Of a DNA stretch of 64,000 nt, positions 1 through 10,178 are shown one piece after another. Each line of letters starts with the position of its first letter. Position 1 is the stretch's first letter. Under the pieces are notes generated by a model that saw only the letters and a list, made by a program, of their open reading frames with translations, was not told the origin of the DNA and searched no databases. The DNA comes from Loxodes magnus. Lineage: Eukaryota > Ciliophora > Karyorelictea > Loxodida > Loxodidae. The stretch lies in assembly GCA_946699065.1 (NCBI GenBank), contig CAMPDV010000044.1:992001-1056000 (forward strand), in the 5' to 3' direction. The position numbers and the translations under genes were made by a program.

Positions 1-54
1 TATATATATTTTTTAAAACCGCCATAGTTGTTCGAAGGTGAACGACAAGATCAT

Positions 55-270
55 CTTCATCAGAGGTTGGAGAAGTTAAGTACCCATAATCGACTTTATG
101 TCTTCCTCTGCTTTGGTTTGGCCTCGAGACATAAGATTCTTAGACCTTCGACACTGGCTTGGCTTAATTTATTTTTAATTCTGGAACAAAAAAGAAATAA
201 TATTGCGAGCTTCATCAGAGGTGGGGAATTTAAGTACCCATAATTGAAACATGTCGTCCTCTGCTTTGGT
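55..270. repeat. Two copies of a ~62-bp repeat, 155 bp apart
   Basis: Copy A (55-117) and copy B (210-270) share CTTCATCAGAGGT, then TTAAGTACCCATAAT, then CCTCTGCTTTGGT, with scattered differences between these blocks. The stretch is more GC-rich than its surroundings. The unit could be a fragment of a tandem array running off the left edge of the window. I do not recognise it as a known RNA. No convincing coding frame runs through both copies. Confidence 0.6.
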
Positions 271-346
271 GATGCAATAAGACACAATCATGCCATGTCC
301 TTGGACCTCCAGCAAGTATTAAAGATTACGAGTATTCTAAAATTAT

Positions 347-455
347 ATCAGTATTGAACATTTTTATCAGTACTGAATAATTATACCAGTATTGAACAAG
401 GTTTATCAGTATCTGATAATTTTATCAGTAACAAACATTCTTATCAGTATGAAAT
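347..455. repeat. Short tandem repeat, period 19-20 bp, six copies
   Basis: The core TTATCAGTAnTGAA recurs at about 347, 366, 385, 405, 424 and 443. Copies diverge in their last bases. The array directly precedes the dispersed element at 464-520. It has no coding meaning that I can see. Confidence 0.75.
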
Positions 456-463
456 ATTTTTTT

Positions 464-520
464 AAAGAGCTGCGCACCAATGAGAGTGCTACGCGCTCTA
501 TAATCAAATTTATTTATTTA
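464..520. repeat. Dispersed element, copy 1
   Basis: This stretch is homologous to 6291-6340. Both read AAAGARCT, then a GC-rich core with GCGCACCAA or GCGCCAACGAG, then CGCTCTAyAATCA and ATTTATTTATT. The core of this copy can fold, with AGAGC near the start pairing with GCTCT near the end. Both copies follow a run of T. It could be the end of a small non-autonomous mobile element or a conserved RNA end. Confidence 0.55.
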
Positions 521-529
521 TTAAATTTT

Positions 530-1406
530 ATAATATTTAAAATATTTTTAACTTAAATTAATTTTAATAATATCCTTTATTTCTTAGTCAGATATCTAAT
601 TTGTGAATGGAAGAAATTAATTTGTTGTATTAATGAAATTTACTATTTTTATATTAAAATTTTCAATCTTAATTTTATATTTTAAATTATTAAAAATTAA
701 TAATTAATAGTTTATTAATTTTGGAAATATATATTTTCTTATTTATCATTATTAAATATGTAATTTTGAATTTTTTATAAATAAAATTATTTTAATTAAA
801 TTATGAACTTTTAAAATCAAGTTAAGATAGAACTAAAATTTTATCTATTTTTCAAATAATTTCTCTCAAATTGTCATTATTTAAAAAATAGATGCTTAGC
901 ATATTTCTTAATTTAAACACTTCTTTTTTCATTATAAAATATTTCTATTTATTTAAATTTATATAAAATAATATTATTTATTTTTACAATAAAGATTTTA
1001 AATATATTAGTCCTATTTATAAAATTTAAAATAATTTAATTTTTAAAAAGATAAAAATTGTTTAAATGCTTAATAAAAAATAAAATTTACAAATTTAATT
1101 ATTATTAATCAATTAAACTAAATTAGCCTTTATATTATTAAAAATTTCATTTATTAAAAAACACAACAATATAAAGTCTCAATATATTTAATGTATTTTT
1201 AATAATTCTAAAAACAACTTTCTAATTTCGTGATTTAAAAAAGAAAAAATTATTGCTAGTTAATAAGGCTTTAATTAATTTTTTTTAATTTAATTAGTAT
1301 TTTTTCTTTTATTTGATGTCAACTTGTTTAAGTTAGAAATTTATAAAATAAGTATTTAATGCGTTAGTAGTATTTAAAGGATTTTAGATAATGTTTATAA
1401 GAAAAA
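530..1406. other. AT-rich intergenic
   Basis: Very AT-rich sequence with homopolymer runs. I see no coding frame, repeat or RNA signature in it before the tRNA gene. Confidence 0.6.
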
Positions 1407-1478
1407 TGCCTCATGGTGTAACGGTTAGCACTTTGGACTTTAAATCCAGCAATCCGAGTTCGATTCTCGGTGAGGCAA
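1407..1478 (+). tRNA. tRNA-Gln with anticodon UUA (reads UAA, likely also UAG)
   Basis: The gene folds as a complete 72-nt cloverleaf. The acceptor stem is TGCCTCA/TGAGGCA with discriminator A. The anticodon stem TTGGA/TCCAG encloses the loop CTTTAAA, which gives anticodon TTA. The T arm is CCGAG TTCGATT CTCGG. The body (TGGTGTAACGGTTAGCAC and the CCGAGTTC box) matches eukaryotic tRNA-Gln, while the anticodon is complementary to the codon UAA. This is the expected decoder for a ciliate in which UAR means glutamine, and wobble could also read UAG. A T run follows at 1480 as an RNA polymerase III terminator. No intron is present. Confidence 0.95.
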
Positions 1479-1522
1479 TTTTATTTCTTTTTTAATAATT
1501 TGTTTAGCATATTTTAAAATTA

Positions 1523-2230
1523 ATGGATAAAATAACTCTTTTATATTTTTCTCTCCAAATTTTTATTTAATATTAGATATAATAATTTTTAACATTATAT
1601 AGATTTTTTAGCAAAAAAGCTTAAGAAAGAATTATAAGAAAAACTTTCTAAAATTTGTAGAAAAGGTATCAAAGATAAAAGGAAAGAGATAACCGAAAAA
1701 AACTACAATAATCTGAGGCAATATCTAATGAAGAAAAATATAAAAAGAAAGATAAAGAAAAATTATATTGCAATGACATGAGGATAAGTTTACAGAATAA
1801 AAAGATACTATTTAAAGAAGAAAATATTATAAAATATTATAAATATTATTTTAAATTAATGAAAGAAGATACTTATTAAACTTAATTTTTTTATTGAATC
1901 TCTATGTAAAATTTTAAGGTATTTGGGAAGGAATTGAAATATTTTCATCCAAAATTTTTATTATTATTACTTCTATTAAGATAAAGCTTAAGATAAAAAG
2001 TTTAGCTACTTAAGAACTTTGAATTTTTGATTTCTAGAAATCTCTTATAGAACATGTTATCTTCACGAAAATCTGTGTTTGAGGATTGATCTTCTTCGTC
2101 TGATCCTATGGCTATGTCAAATAACCATCGATTCTGCAATCAATACAGAAATTGCGTAAGATTAAATTATAATCATCCTTATCTCAGTCTCATCTTTCCT
2201 GAATAAATGAATAAACATGTCACCTAGTGA
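1523..2230 (+). CDS. Hypothetical basic protein with degenerate CCCH-like finger
   Basis: With UAR read as Gln, one uninterrupted frame of 235 aa runs from ATG 1523 to TGA 2228-2230, starting 45 bp after the tRNA. Residues ~33-90 form a charged, helix-prone Lys/Arg/Gln segment. The middle is AT-rich and less convincing and might contain an unrecognised intron. The C-terminus is richer in GC and looks clearly coding: an acidic DWSSSSDP stretch and then FCNQYRNCVRLNYNHP. That motif resembles CCCH zinc fingers of the Cx5C...HP type seen in poly(A)-binding Nab2/ZC3H14 proteins, but the third cysteine is missing. The function is unknown. The C-terminal ~60 residues are the best-supported part, and the true start could be later. 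Confidence 0.45.
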
Positions 2231-3849
2231 AACTGTCCAAAGGAATCAGTAATCAAAATAATGACTTGAAATTTGGCTTCATGTAACGTTTCCCTTCAAT
2301 GCTTTATTTAATTATTATAACTTCTATTATAAATATTTTTATTTAATTTATAAATAAAGCAAGTTTATTAAAATTTAATAATATAGATGATATTTATCAA
2401 AATTTTTTATTCTTCAAAAAATCGAAGAAATTAATTTAGTTTTAGATTAAATATTTTTTAATTAAGTAGAAAAAGTTCAAATTTTATTTAATAAATTTGA
2501 TCTATAAATAAACTTTAAATATAACATTTTTTAATTTATTTGTAAATTTACTTTAATAATTAGTTTAATTTTTTAAGTTTAAATTTATCCTTAACTTTAA
2601 GTAAAGTAAAATTTGGGATATATATATTTTTTTTTAATTGATTAAATAAGAAACTTTTTTTTATAATTCTTTTGATTAAAGCTTTATCTGAAAATGTGAA
2701 AGTATTTTAAGTAATTTAAAAAATTGATATTGATTTCCTTATAAGATGATTTTTTTAAGTAGATAAAAATTATGGCCTTAAAAAAATTTATCAAAGTTTT
2801 ATTACTTTAAATTACAAAAGAAAGTTTGTTATTCTTTATTCTAAAAACTAAGATAATAATTAAAAAATTAATAATAATTATTATAATAATAGTTAATTTA
2901 AGAATTAATTAAAAATGTAATGCTATTTCTAATATTTCTTTATTATAAATAAATTTTTTTATTTATATAATTAATTTACTATTTCATATTTCTGCACAAA
3001 ATACTTTTTATAATATATTTTATAAACAAATAATCTATTTTTTAAGAATAATTTGATCATATTACAATAATTAAATTAAAAAATACACTATTTCAAATTA
3101 AATAAAAATTTATATCATCCTTGATGAAAATGATGTAAAATATATAAAATAAATAATTTTCCAGTGAGAATTTTTTAAATAATTATAATATCTTAACTTT
3201 TCATCACTTTTCTTTTTTGCAACATTCACTTTAATTTTTAAATATTAATATTCTTATTTATTTTAATTATGAAAAAATAGTTTTTAAAAGGTAAAATATT
3301 AAATACTTAATATTTAGAATTTGAGTAAAATGATATAAAGCACATGTTAATTTTTATATTTTATAATTAAATATTTTAATAAATAGTTACTTAAATTTAA
3401 AATAAGTTTAATTTAATACTTAAGTAGTCAATCTTAGTTATTTTTACTAGAGTTATTTAAAAATATTCTTTTTAATCAGCTTTTTACTATTTAGATGTTT
3501 ATCTTCTTTTAAATTATTTAAAGTTAATATATAAGCAAAAATACTCAATATTAATTAATCTGGCTTAAATTTAATTTATAAATTTTTAACTATTTTCTTT
3601 TAAGTCATTCATTAATTAATTTTTAGTATAATTTGCAAAAATTGAATTTCTTATAATTTAAATTTTATTAGCTTTCATTTTTTAAGTGATTTTCATGTAT
3701 TAATTTTTAATTTCTTTTATTAAACTTTACGACTACTAATTTAACTAAAGAAATTATAGAAAAGATATAAAAAGTTAAAAAAAAAGCTTTATTAAAGCCT
3801 TGGCAGTCAGCCATCTGGCCTATTCTATCAGCTTGTCTCCATAAATTTG
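2231..3849. other. AT-rich intergenic
   Basis: Nothing recognisable was found. The stretch consists of A/T runs without a GC-enriched segment or an extended plausible protein. Confidence 0.55.
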
Positions 3850-4537
3850 TCATGATTTCCTACTAGGCTTAGTTAGGCGGTATAGCCCTTCATTAGTGCA
3901 CCATCCTTTAATATTCTGAATAGTTTCATCTTGCATATAGTCCTGATTATTTCTCCAAGGATTAAGATTTGAGTTAAACAATTTTTTTCTATAGATTTTT
4001 CCGCTTTGTGTTGGATATATCTTAAATAGTTTTCTAAAAATATCTTATTTATTCTTTCTTTAAATTTCGCTTAGTTAGTAGCAGTATTTTCATTGGTGTT
4101 ATTTATTGCACACTTAACATTTTATTCTTCTTTTAGATATTATTCCTGTAACACTTATTTAACTTAAATTTACTAGTTATTTTAAATTAATGTTTACTGT
4201 TTATTTTAATTTTAGGCTTCATTTTCTATTTCCAAAAGATCTGATTAATTCTGTTAAAACGAAAATGGTGTTACTTGAATTTATTATTAAATTTAAAGTA
4301 TTCTTTGTTCCAGTTTTTTTCTATTTCTTATGATGATTAATATTGTTTCTCAAGCAAAGAAGTTATTAATTTTTCTAATTTTTCTACTTTATCAGTGAGG
4401 AATCTATTTTTGAACATAAACTCTTTTAATAACTTAGGTAATATTTCTATTTGAGTTTGTGTCGAAAGTTTTTTTAATTCTGGATTTCCAAGTGGTTAAT
4501 GTTCGTCATATCAATCATACTTCTCACTTTCACTCAT
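3850..4537 (-). CDS. Hypothetical coiled-coil protein, splicing unresolved
   Basis: The N-terminus is read from ATG 4537: MSESEKYDWYDEHQPLGNPE, then a leucine/lysine-rich helix (LPKLLKEFMFKNRFLTDKVE). This frame is good to about 4300. Downstream, another frame reads as a glutamine-rich coiled coil (SDLLEIENEAQNQNKQ, then VLQEQYLKEEQNVKCAINN and FKERINKIFLENYLRYI). A third frame carries the likely C-terminus (NPWRNNQDYMQDETIQ, GWCTNEGLYRLTKPS) ending at TGA 3850-3852. Such frame changes fit tiny introns, but I could not place the junctions. An upstream ATG near 4620 opens a different frame. I do not recognise the family. The alternating charges suggest a structural or scaffold protein. Confidence 0.5.
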
Positions 4538-5969
4538 TGTAATTATTTCGCTTTTTTATTTTTAGAGAATTTTCCTGTCTAAATGTTTTGTTCAAAGTTC
4601 TGTTATTTATTAGAAGCCATTTTATATATAATATTAAATAAAAAATTTAAAATATTAAGATAATTTTATAAAGTTAATAAAATTTAATTTAAAATATTTT
4701 GATTTAGGTAAATAGCAAATTTTTTTATTCTCAAATACAATTTTTATTTTCAAATTAAAATTTAACCATTCTTTAATAATTAATTTTTATTTATGAAAAA
4801 GATTTAAAAATTATTGCTTATTTTAGTTAATAGGTACAAAATTTCAATTGAAATAGCAAAAGCTCCAAAGTTAATCAAACTTAGCAACTACTTTTTTTAT
4901 TTTTTATTAGAATAAAAATTAAATTTTTATACTATAAAAACTAAAAACAATATTATTTAAATAAAATAATAAGAAAATAAAGATAAAACATATGATTATT
5001 CTACTTTATGTTTTTCTTTTTTATAAAATTTAATATTAAGAATCTTTTATATAGCATTTTTATTAAATTTAAGATTTATTTTTAATTTAAGAAAGAAGAT
5101 TATAAAAATGAGTTTTGTATATATAAAAATATTTTAAACTTGAAAGTAATGAACTTTTTATTTTTATAAAATCGATTTTTTTTGTTTACTACACTTAAAA
5201 ATGGAATTTATTTTGGTAGTTTTTATAAACAGTTATATAATTATAAATTTAATACAAATTTATTTACTTTTTCCTGGATTTCATCATCATTTACTCAATT
5301 TTATCCTATTTTTTACTAACCTTTATTTATTTTCCTTAAATCATTCAATCGAATTCTATATTCTTGTAATTTATCTTTCAAGACTATTATTTTAATTCTT
5401 TATGATATGTTTATCTTTAAAATTTTAGTAAAAATGTATATTCATAGTTACTTCAATTATCTTTACCATTTAATTTTAAATTATTTTATAGTTTTTTGAT
5501 TACTTAAAAAGAATTATATAATCAATTTATAGTAGTAACTTGCGTTTATTTATTTTATTAAAAAGTGATTGAAGTAATTATAATAAAATTAACCTGTATT
5601 TTGCTTGATCTCTTCTAAATTTTAAATAATTCTTCATATTTAATATTTTCTGCTTTTGTTCAATAAATTATCTCTTTATTATTTACCAATAATTTCTTAA
5701 ATTTAAAAATCCAATATTTTTATAAAAGGCGTTTTAAAATTCCGCTTACCGTTTGATCAGATTTTCCTCATTGTATATCGTTAACTTAGGCTTTTATCTT
5801 CTAGTAGTCTATTTGTTTATAATTGTAGTTTTTAAATTTTTTCATTTTATATCTTTACTTCAAGCTATTTTTGTTTAAATAAAAAATGAAAATATCAAGT
5901 TTTAAACTTAAATTTAAATATTATTAATTTGAGAAAAATATTTTTTTCGATATAAAAATAGTAGATGAT
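4538..5969. other. AT-rich intergenic
   Basis: Mostly A/T runs. A 64-codon hydrophobic frame at 5201-5395 is Phe/Ile/Leu composition expected from T-rich DNA and I do not accept it as a gene. Confidence 0.5.
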
Positions 5970-5974
5970 TTGAT

Positions 5975-6270
5975 GCAGTGTATACTGTATTGTGAGTAGC
6001 TCACATTAGATGCCATAACATGAAAAGATGAAAAAGCTCGGAAGAGACTAGTCTAACTTACCCGAGTGTTATCACTAGTAGTATGAAAGTTTGACCGACG
6101 GGCCTACTAATGACATAATTACTATCTCTTATTTGAATCTTATTTATGAAGATTGCATTTGGCTCAATACTTAAGAATAATTTTTAATAAGCAGATTACC
6201 CATTTGGAGAAGATTATGTGACTCAATGGACGGATAGAAAAACAACAAGAAATATGAGAACACTTTTTTA
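5975..6270 (+). ncRNA. Candidate structured RNA, function unknown
   Basis: A GC-enriched island in otherwise AT-rich DNA. It contains a perfect hairpin TGTGAG-TAG-CTCACA (5990-6005) and a second pairing GCTCGG...CCGAGT around 6036-6066 that encloses the palindrome AGACTAGTCT. It ends near a T run at 6263-6269 that could terminate RNA polymerase III. I found no convincing protein frame. It does not match spliceosomal, 5S, 7SL or tRNA signatures that I can recall. The strand is inferred from the T run only. Confidence 0.3.
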
Positions 6271-6290
6271 AATATTAATAATAATATTGA

Positions 6291-6340
6291 AAGAACTATG
6301 CGCCAACGAGGTGTAACTCGCTCTACAATCATATTTATTT
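6291..6340. repeat. Dispersed element, copy 2
   Basis: Homologous to 464-520 and described there. This copy has CTATGCGCCAACGAG and AACTCGCTCTACAATCA in its core. It lies just upstream of the zinc-knuckle gene and of the first 13-bp direct repeat. Confidence 0.55.
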
Positions 6341-6347
6341 ATTTTAT

Positions 6348-7256
6348 AATAAAACCTGATAAAAAAATGGAGTCTTAAAATCTTGTTCTCGGCTTTTTCT
6401 TGAGCAAAGAAGAGAAAAAAGCTCTAGAGAAAAAGCAGGCATAAAAAAAGTATCAAGAGTCTTCTTCTCCTCACTTACAAAACTAATAAATAACCTAATA
6501 ACTATAATAAACATTTCCTAAAGTAATAAAAAGAAAGGAATCTAATATAATAACAGGAAAAGAACTTCCATCAAAGATAATTAAGAAGGAAATCGATATT
6601 TAACAGTTAGTATTTGAAATATCCAATCTCTAGGAAGAGATTAAAGTGCTTAAGTAGGAAAATTAAGAACTAAGAAACTTACTATCACTTGGATAAGATA
6701 ACTTATAGATTATAATTATTAATTAAGAAAGGGAACTCCAAGCATATTGGAACATTTAAACTGAACATAGATAAGAAACACCAAGGCTTGGAAATATCGT
6801 ATAAAAACAAGAGTTGAAGTTTATTAAGCAAAAGAATATTAGCACAAACATAACTAATTAGACAAATTAGATGGAGATAGAATAAAAAGAGGTTATAAAT
6901 CGAAAACCAATCAGATAAGTAAGGAACAAATGCTACTACTGTAAGAGTAAGTGACATTTGTACAAGAATTGCTAAAAATTTTAGAATTTCAAGAGAAAAT
7001 TTTGGCGTAAAGAATAAGAAAAATACTAGAGACTCTATTGAAACTAGCATGGAGATATTTACAGAAGAAAATGATGTGAAGTACCTTTTGAAATAATAAG
7101 AACAAGAAATCAAAGAAACTGATAAGACCTTAGTGGAGATAATTTCATTAGAAAGTCAAGAATGATGAGAAGTGTTGCTGATAAAACAAATTATTTTAAA
7201 CGGTGTCCAGATTGGCACTGTTGAACATTTTAATTTCATTATAAATAAAACCTGAT
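6348..7256. repeat. 13-bp direct repeats flanking zinc-knuckle gene 1
   Basis: AATAAAACCTGAT occurs at 6348-6360 and again at 7244-7256, just outside the start and stop of the gene at 6367-7165. Flanking bases are similar but not identical. It may be a target-site duplication or a shared untranslated-region element. Confidence 0.5.
6367..7165 (+). CDS. CCHC zinc-knuckle / coiled-coil protein 1
   Basis: The start is ATG 6367 in an A-rich context. A Lys/Gln-rich N-terminus is followed by a coiled coil at residues ~75-115 (ISNLQEEIKVLKQENQELRN). A single zinc knuckle lies at 6931-6972 (CYYCKSKWHLYKNC, CX2CX4HX4C), in which W is encoded by TGA. Removing one GT...AG intron of 25 nt at 7007-7031 joins the knuckle to an acidic helix (SMEIFTEENDVKYLLK) and reaches tandem TGA TGA at 7163-7168. 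The spliced length is 774 nt, an exact 258 codons. The gene at 21208 is a paralogue with the same domain order and an intron at the same place. CX2CX4HX4C knuckles bind single-stranded nucleic acid and occur in retroelement Gag and in host RNA-binding proteins. No protease or polymerase follows, so a host or domesticated gene is more likely. Confidence 0.75.
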
Positions 7257-7950
7257 TGAAATAAAATTTAATTGCATCAATACTCTACATTTTCGTTAAA
7301 TATATTTCTTAATATATACTTTGTAATTTGTAATTTTTTATATTTATTACTGATATAAAAAAATAAAATACTTTATTATATTTTCTTTTTTTAAAGAAAA
7401 ATTAAAATTTATTTGGATTTAAGAAAAAATTAAATAAAAAGGTTAACAAAAAAATTTAACTACCTTTTATTACAAAATAATTTATAAATAAAAAAAGATT
7501 TTTAAACTAAAATCTAAAAAAATAAGATAGAAACAGAATAAAGAAGCTATATTTATATAAAACTAAGTCAAAAATATTTGATCTATAAAATTTAAAAATA
7601 ATCCTTAAGAAAATAAAAAAATAATTACGCGAATTTTTCTTTTCTGATAAATTTTAAATAATGATGAATTCATAAATAGAAAAGTTCTCATATTTTATTA
7701 AATTTTCTAAAATTATTTATAATATAAAAGAATAATAAATTATTAAAATTGTTATTTTGTATTTTTTAAAGGTTCTATTTATTATAAAATTTTGGAATTA
7801 TTAGATTTAAAATTATGAATAAAAATATGAATTTGAAAATATTAAATATATGAATATGATAATGCTTTAAAGAAATTTAATAGCAAATTTTTTATCTTAT
7901 TAGATGAAATAAAGATATTTTAGGCCAGCTAAAATTTCTTAAATCTAAAA
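7257..7950. other. AT-rich intergenic
   Basis: A/T-rich sequence without recognisable genes or repeats. Confidence 0.55.
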
Positions 7951-8634
7951 ATGAGCAATTTAATAAGCTTGAATGCAACTGTTTTTTTATAAGATTCTGA
8001 ACTTAAAGAAATCTTTCTAGAGTAATATTCAATTTGACTGAATATTTATAATAATAAACAAATTGATGTCATTGAGTTAGCTGATATCCTTTTTGAAAAA
8101 CTTAAATAGGAATTTAAAAATGAAAATTTGATCCCCGCTAGATTTTATCTTAAAATGAAAAATTAATGAATTTATATATTTACTAAAAAATATAAAAGAA
8201 ACGTGATAAAATCATAAGTATATTGGGAAATTCCTTAAGAATAATATTTAGAGGTAAGAATTAACCTAATTTAAATCAGAGAAGAATAGGAAAGAAATTA
8301 AAAAGGAAGATAAAAAGAGAGAAAAATAAAAGAGGTCATTGATTTGGTGAATTTATAGAGAAAACTTCACAATGGATTTCAAACAAGCAGTAAATAAGTA
8401 CAAAAATTTACTCTTAAATAAGCATCTGAATTCTTAGGTGTAAATAAAAAAACTTTAGATGAATACTTTAATCAAATCAAATAAGGAGCTATAAACGGTT
8501 TTGATTTTGAAAAAAATAAGGAAAAATAAATTTCAGTATTAAGAAATTGAAATTCGATGCATAATAAAAATCAAAAGAAAAAATAAAAAAAATAGCAAAA
8601 AAGAGAAGAAGAAAATGGGAATGAAAGCTTATGA
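7951..8634 (+). CDS. Protein with helix-turn-helix-like module
   Basis: A single 227-aa frame runs from ATG 7951 to TGA 8632-8634, with three internal TGA read as Trp. The first ~75 residues are mixed. The middle is basic. Residues ~160-200 read FTLKQASEFLGVNKKTLDEY, then NQIKQGAINGFDF and ISVLRNW. The 'xxQAAxxxGVxKKTLxxY' pattern is a helix-turn-helix-like unit. From memory, similar modules with a following GFxF and VLR segment recur in many ciliate proteins, some with nuclear roles. The tail is Lys/Gln-rich and could help in nucleic-acid binding. A GT...AG stretch near 8253-8278 could be an intron, but removing it breaks the good downstream frame, so I kept it as coding. The exact biological role is unknown. 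Confidence 0.7.
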
Positions 8635-10178
8635 AAAATTTGATACTTTAATTTTAACTTAAAATTTTACTTAAGAAAAAATTACCATAAATTTTAAGAA
8701 ATATATTTAAAAATAAAAATAAAATTTTTTTATTAAAAATAAAAACTTAATTGCAAATAAAATAAATATCCGAAAATAATAAAGAATAAAAAATAAATCA
8801 AACCTTAAAAAATATTTTTAAATTTAATTTTTTTATATTCTTCAAATTAAGTTTAAAATATTATTATTATTTTAATTAGTTAGGTTATGTAAAATATTCT
8901 AATTAATATTATTTTTTATTTAAGTACTACATTGTTGCAAACTTTTAAATCAATTAAAAAAATGTTTTCTAATTTATTTAAAAAATAGATTATTAAGATT
9001 TTTAAATAAAAAATTATAAATTAAATATATATTTTAAAATACTTTATTATTTTTAAATATTATTTATTAAACTACTTTATATTTATATTTGTCATTATTT
9101 GTATAAAATAAAATTTTTTATTATTGACTAAATTATAAAAAATTTATCATATTTTAAGGACTAAACTCTATATTTGTTTGTCTCTAGAACTATGAAAAAG
9201 AGATTTAATTAATTCTTAATTAAAAATTTAGATTTTATTAATTTTATATTAAAATATCTATACATTTAATATATTTTATGCTTAAAAATAAAGGAAAAAC
9301 TAATTTTCATATCAAAGATTTAATTAATTAATTTAATTTTATAATTTGTTACTATTTTTCAATTATATTTAAATATATTTATTTTATATAAGAATAAAAT
9401 TTAATTATTTTTATTTAGTATGCCTCATTTATCATAAATTATTTAAAAGATATTAAATTAAAAATAAAAAGTTTATGCTAAAAATCGGAAAATTAGCATG
9501 TATAATGAATATTAAAATATTATGCTTAGATTTTTAAACTCTTTAAAACTTAAAATAGTAAAAGATAAAATTTAAATAAATCTGAAATATTTTAAATTTT
9601 AAGATGTGAGATAAATTTTTAATTTAAAATAAAAATATTATACTAATTTAAAAAAAGCATTGCTTCATTAATCAAATATAAACAATTAAACTCTTTTTAA
9701 AATTAAAATTTTTATTTACTAAATTTGTAGTCCAAGTAATTATCTATCCTCATTAATTTAGCTTATAATTATTTCCTATTTCTAAAACATATTGTTAGCA
9801 ACTTAAATAAATAAAGATATATGTTTGATAATAATTATATTTAAATTTATTGCTGATGATTTTTCATTAAAATCTATATCATTACTACTAAAAAACATTA
9901 ATTGTTTTTCTTTTTCTTTAATGTAAGAATTAAGCTAAATAAGAATAATAATAGTTAAGATAGGGTTATATAAATTTATAACTATAAAGTATTAGATAAA
10001 TATTATATAATACTTATTGCTTAACTAAATTAAGGAATCACATTAAAAGCATTGAGGTAGATATATATAAGGTATAAATTTGAATAGAATTTATTCATAA
10101 AAATGTTTATTTTGTATTTTGAAGTATTTACATTGAAATTAAGTTATTGAGAGAAATTCAATTTTAAAAATTAAAATA
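8635..10178. other. AT-rich intergenic
   Basis: Nothing recognisable. The stretch is long and very A/T-rich up to the FKBP gene. Confidence 0.55.

Noticed and set aside
1-300. 5S rRNA or other rRNA fragment
   Set aside because: The repeat does not contain recognisable 5S internal-control or conserved rRNA segments.
5201-5395. 64-codon hydrophobic frame on the plus strand
   Set aside because: Phe/Ile/Leu-rich composition is expected from T-rich DNA. It has no homology clue, and under this genome's code length alone is meaningless.
6703-7113. 136-codon minus-strand frame
   Set aside because: Antisense shadow of zinc-knuckle gene 1, which has the better motif and intron evidence.
6367-7165. 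Retrotransposon Gag gene
   Set aside because: Only a single knuckle is present, no protease, reverse transcriptase or integrase follows, and an intron shared with a paralogue suggests a host gene. Domestication remains possible.
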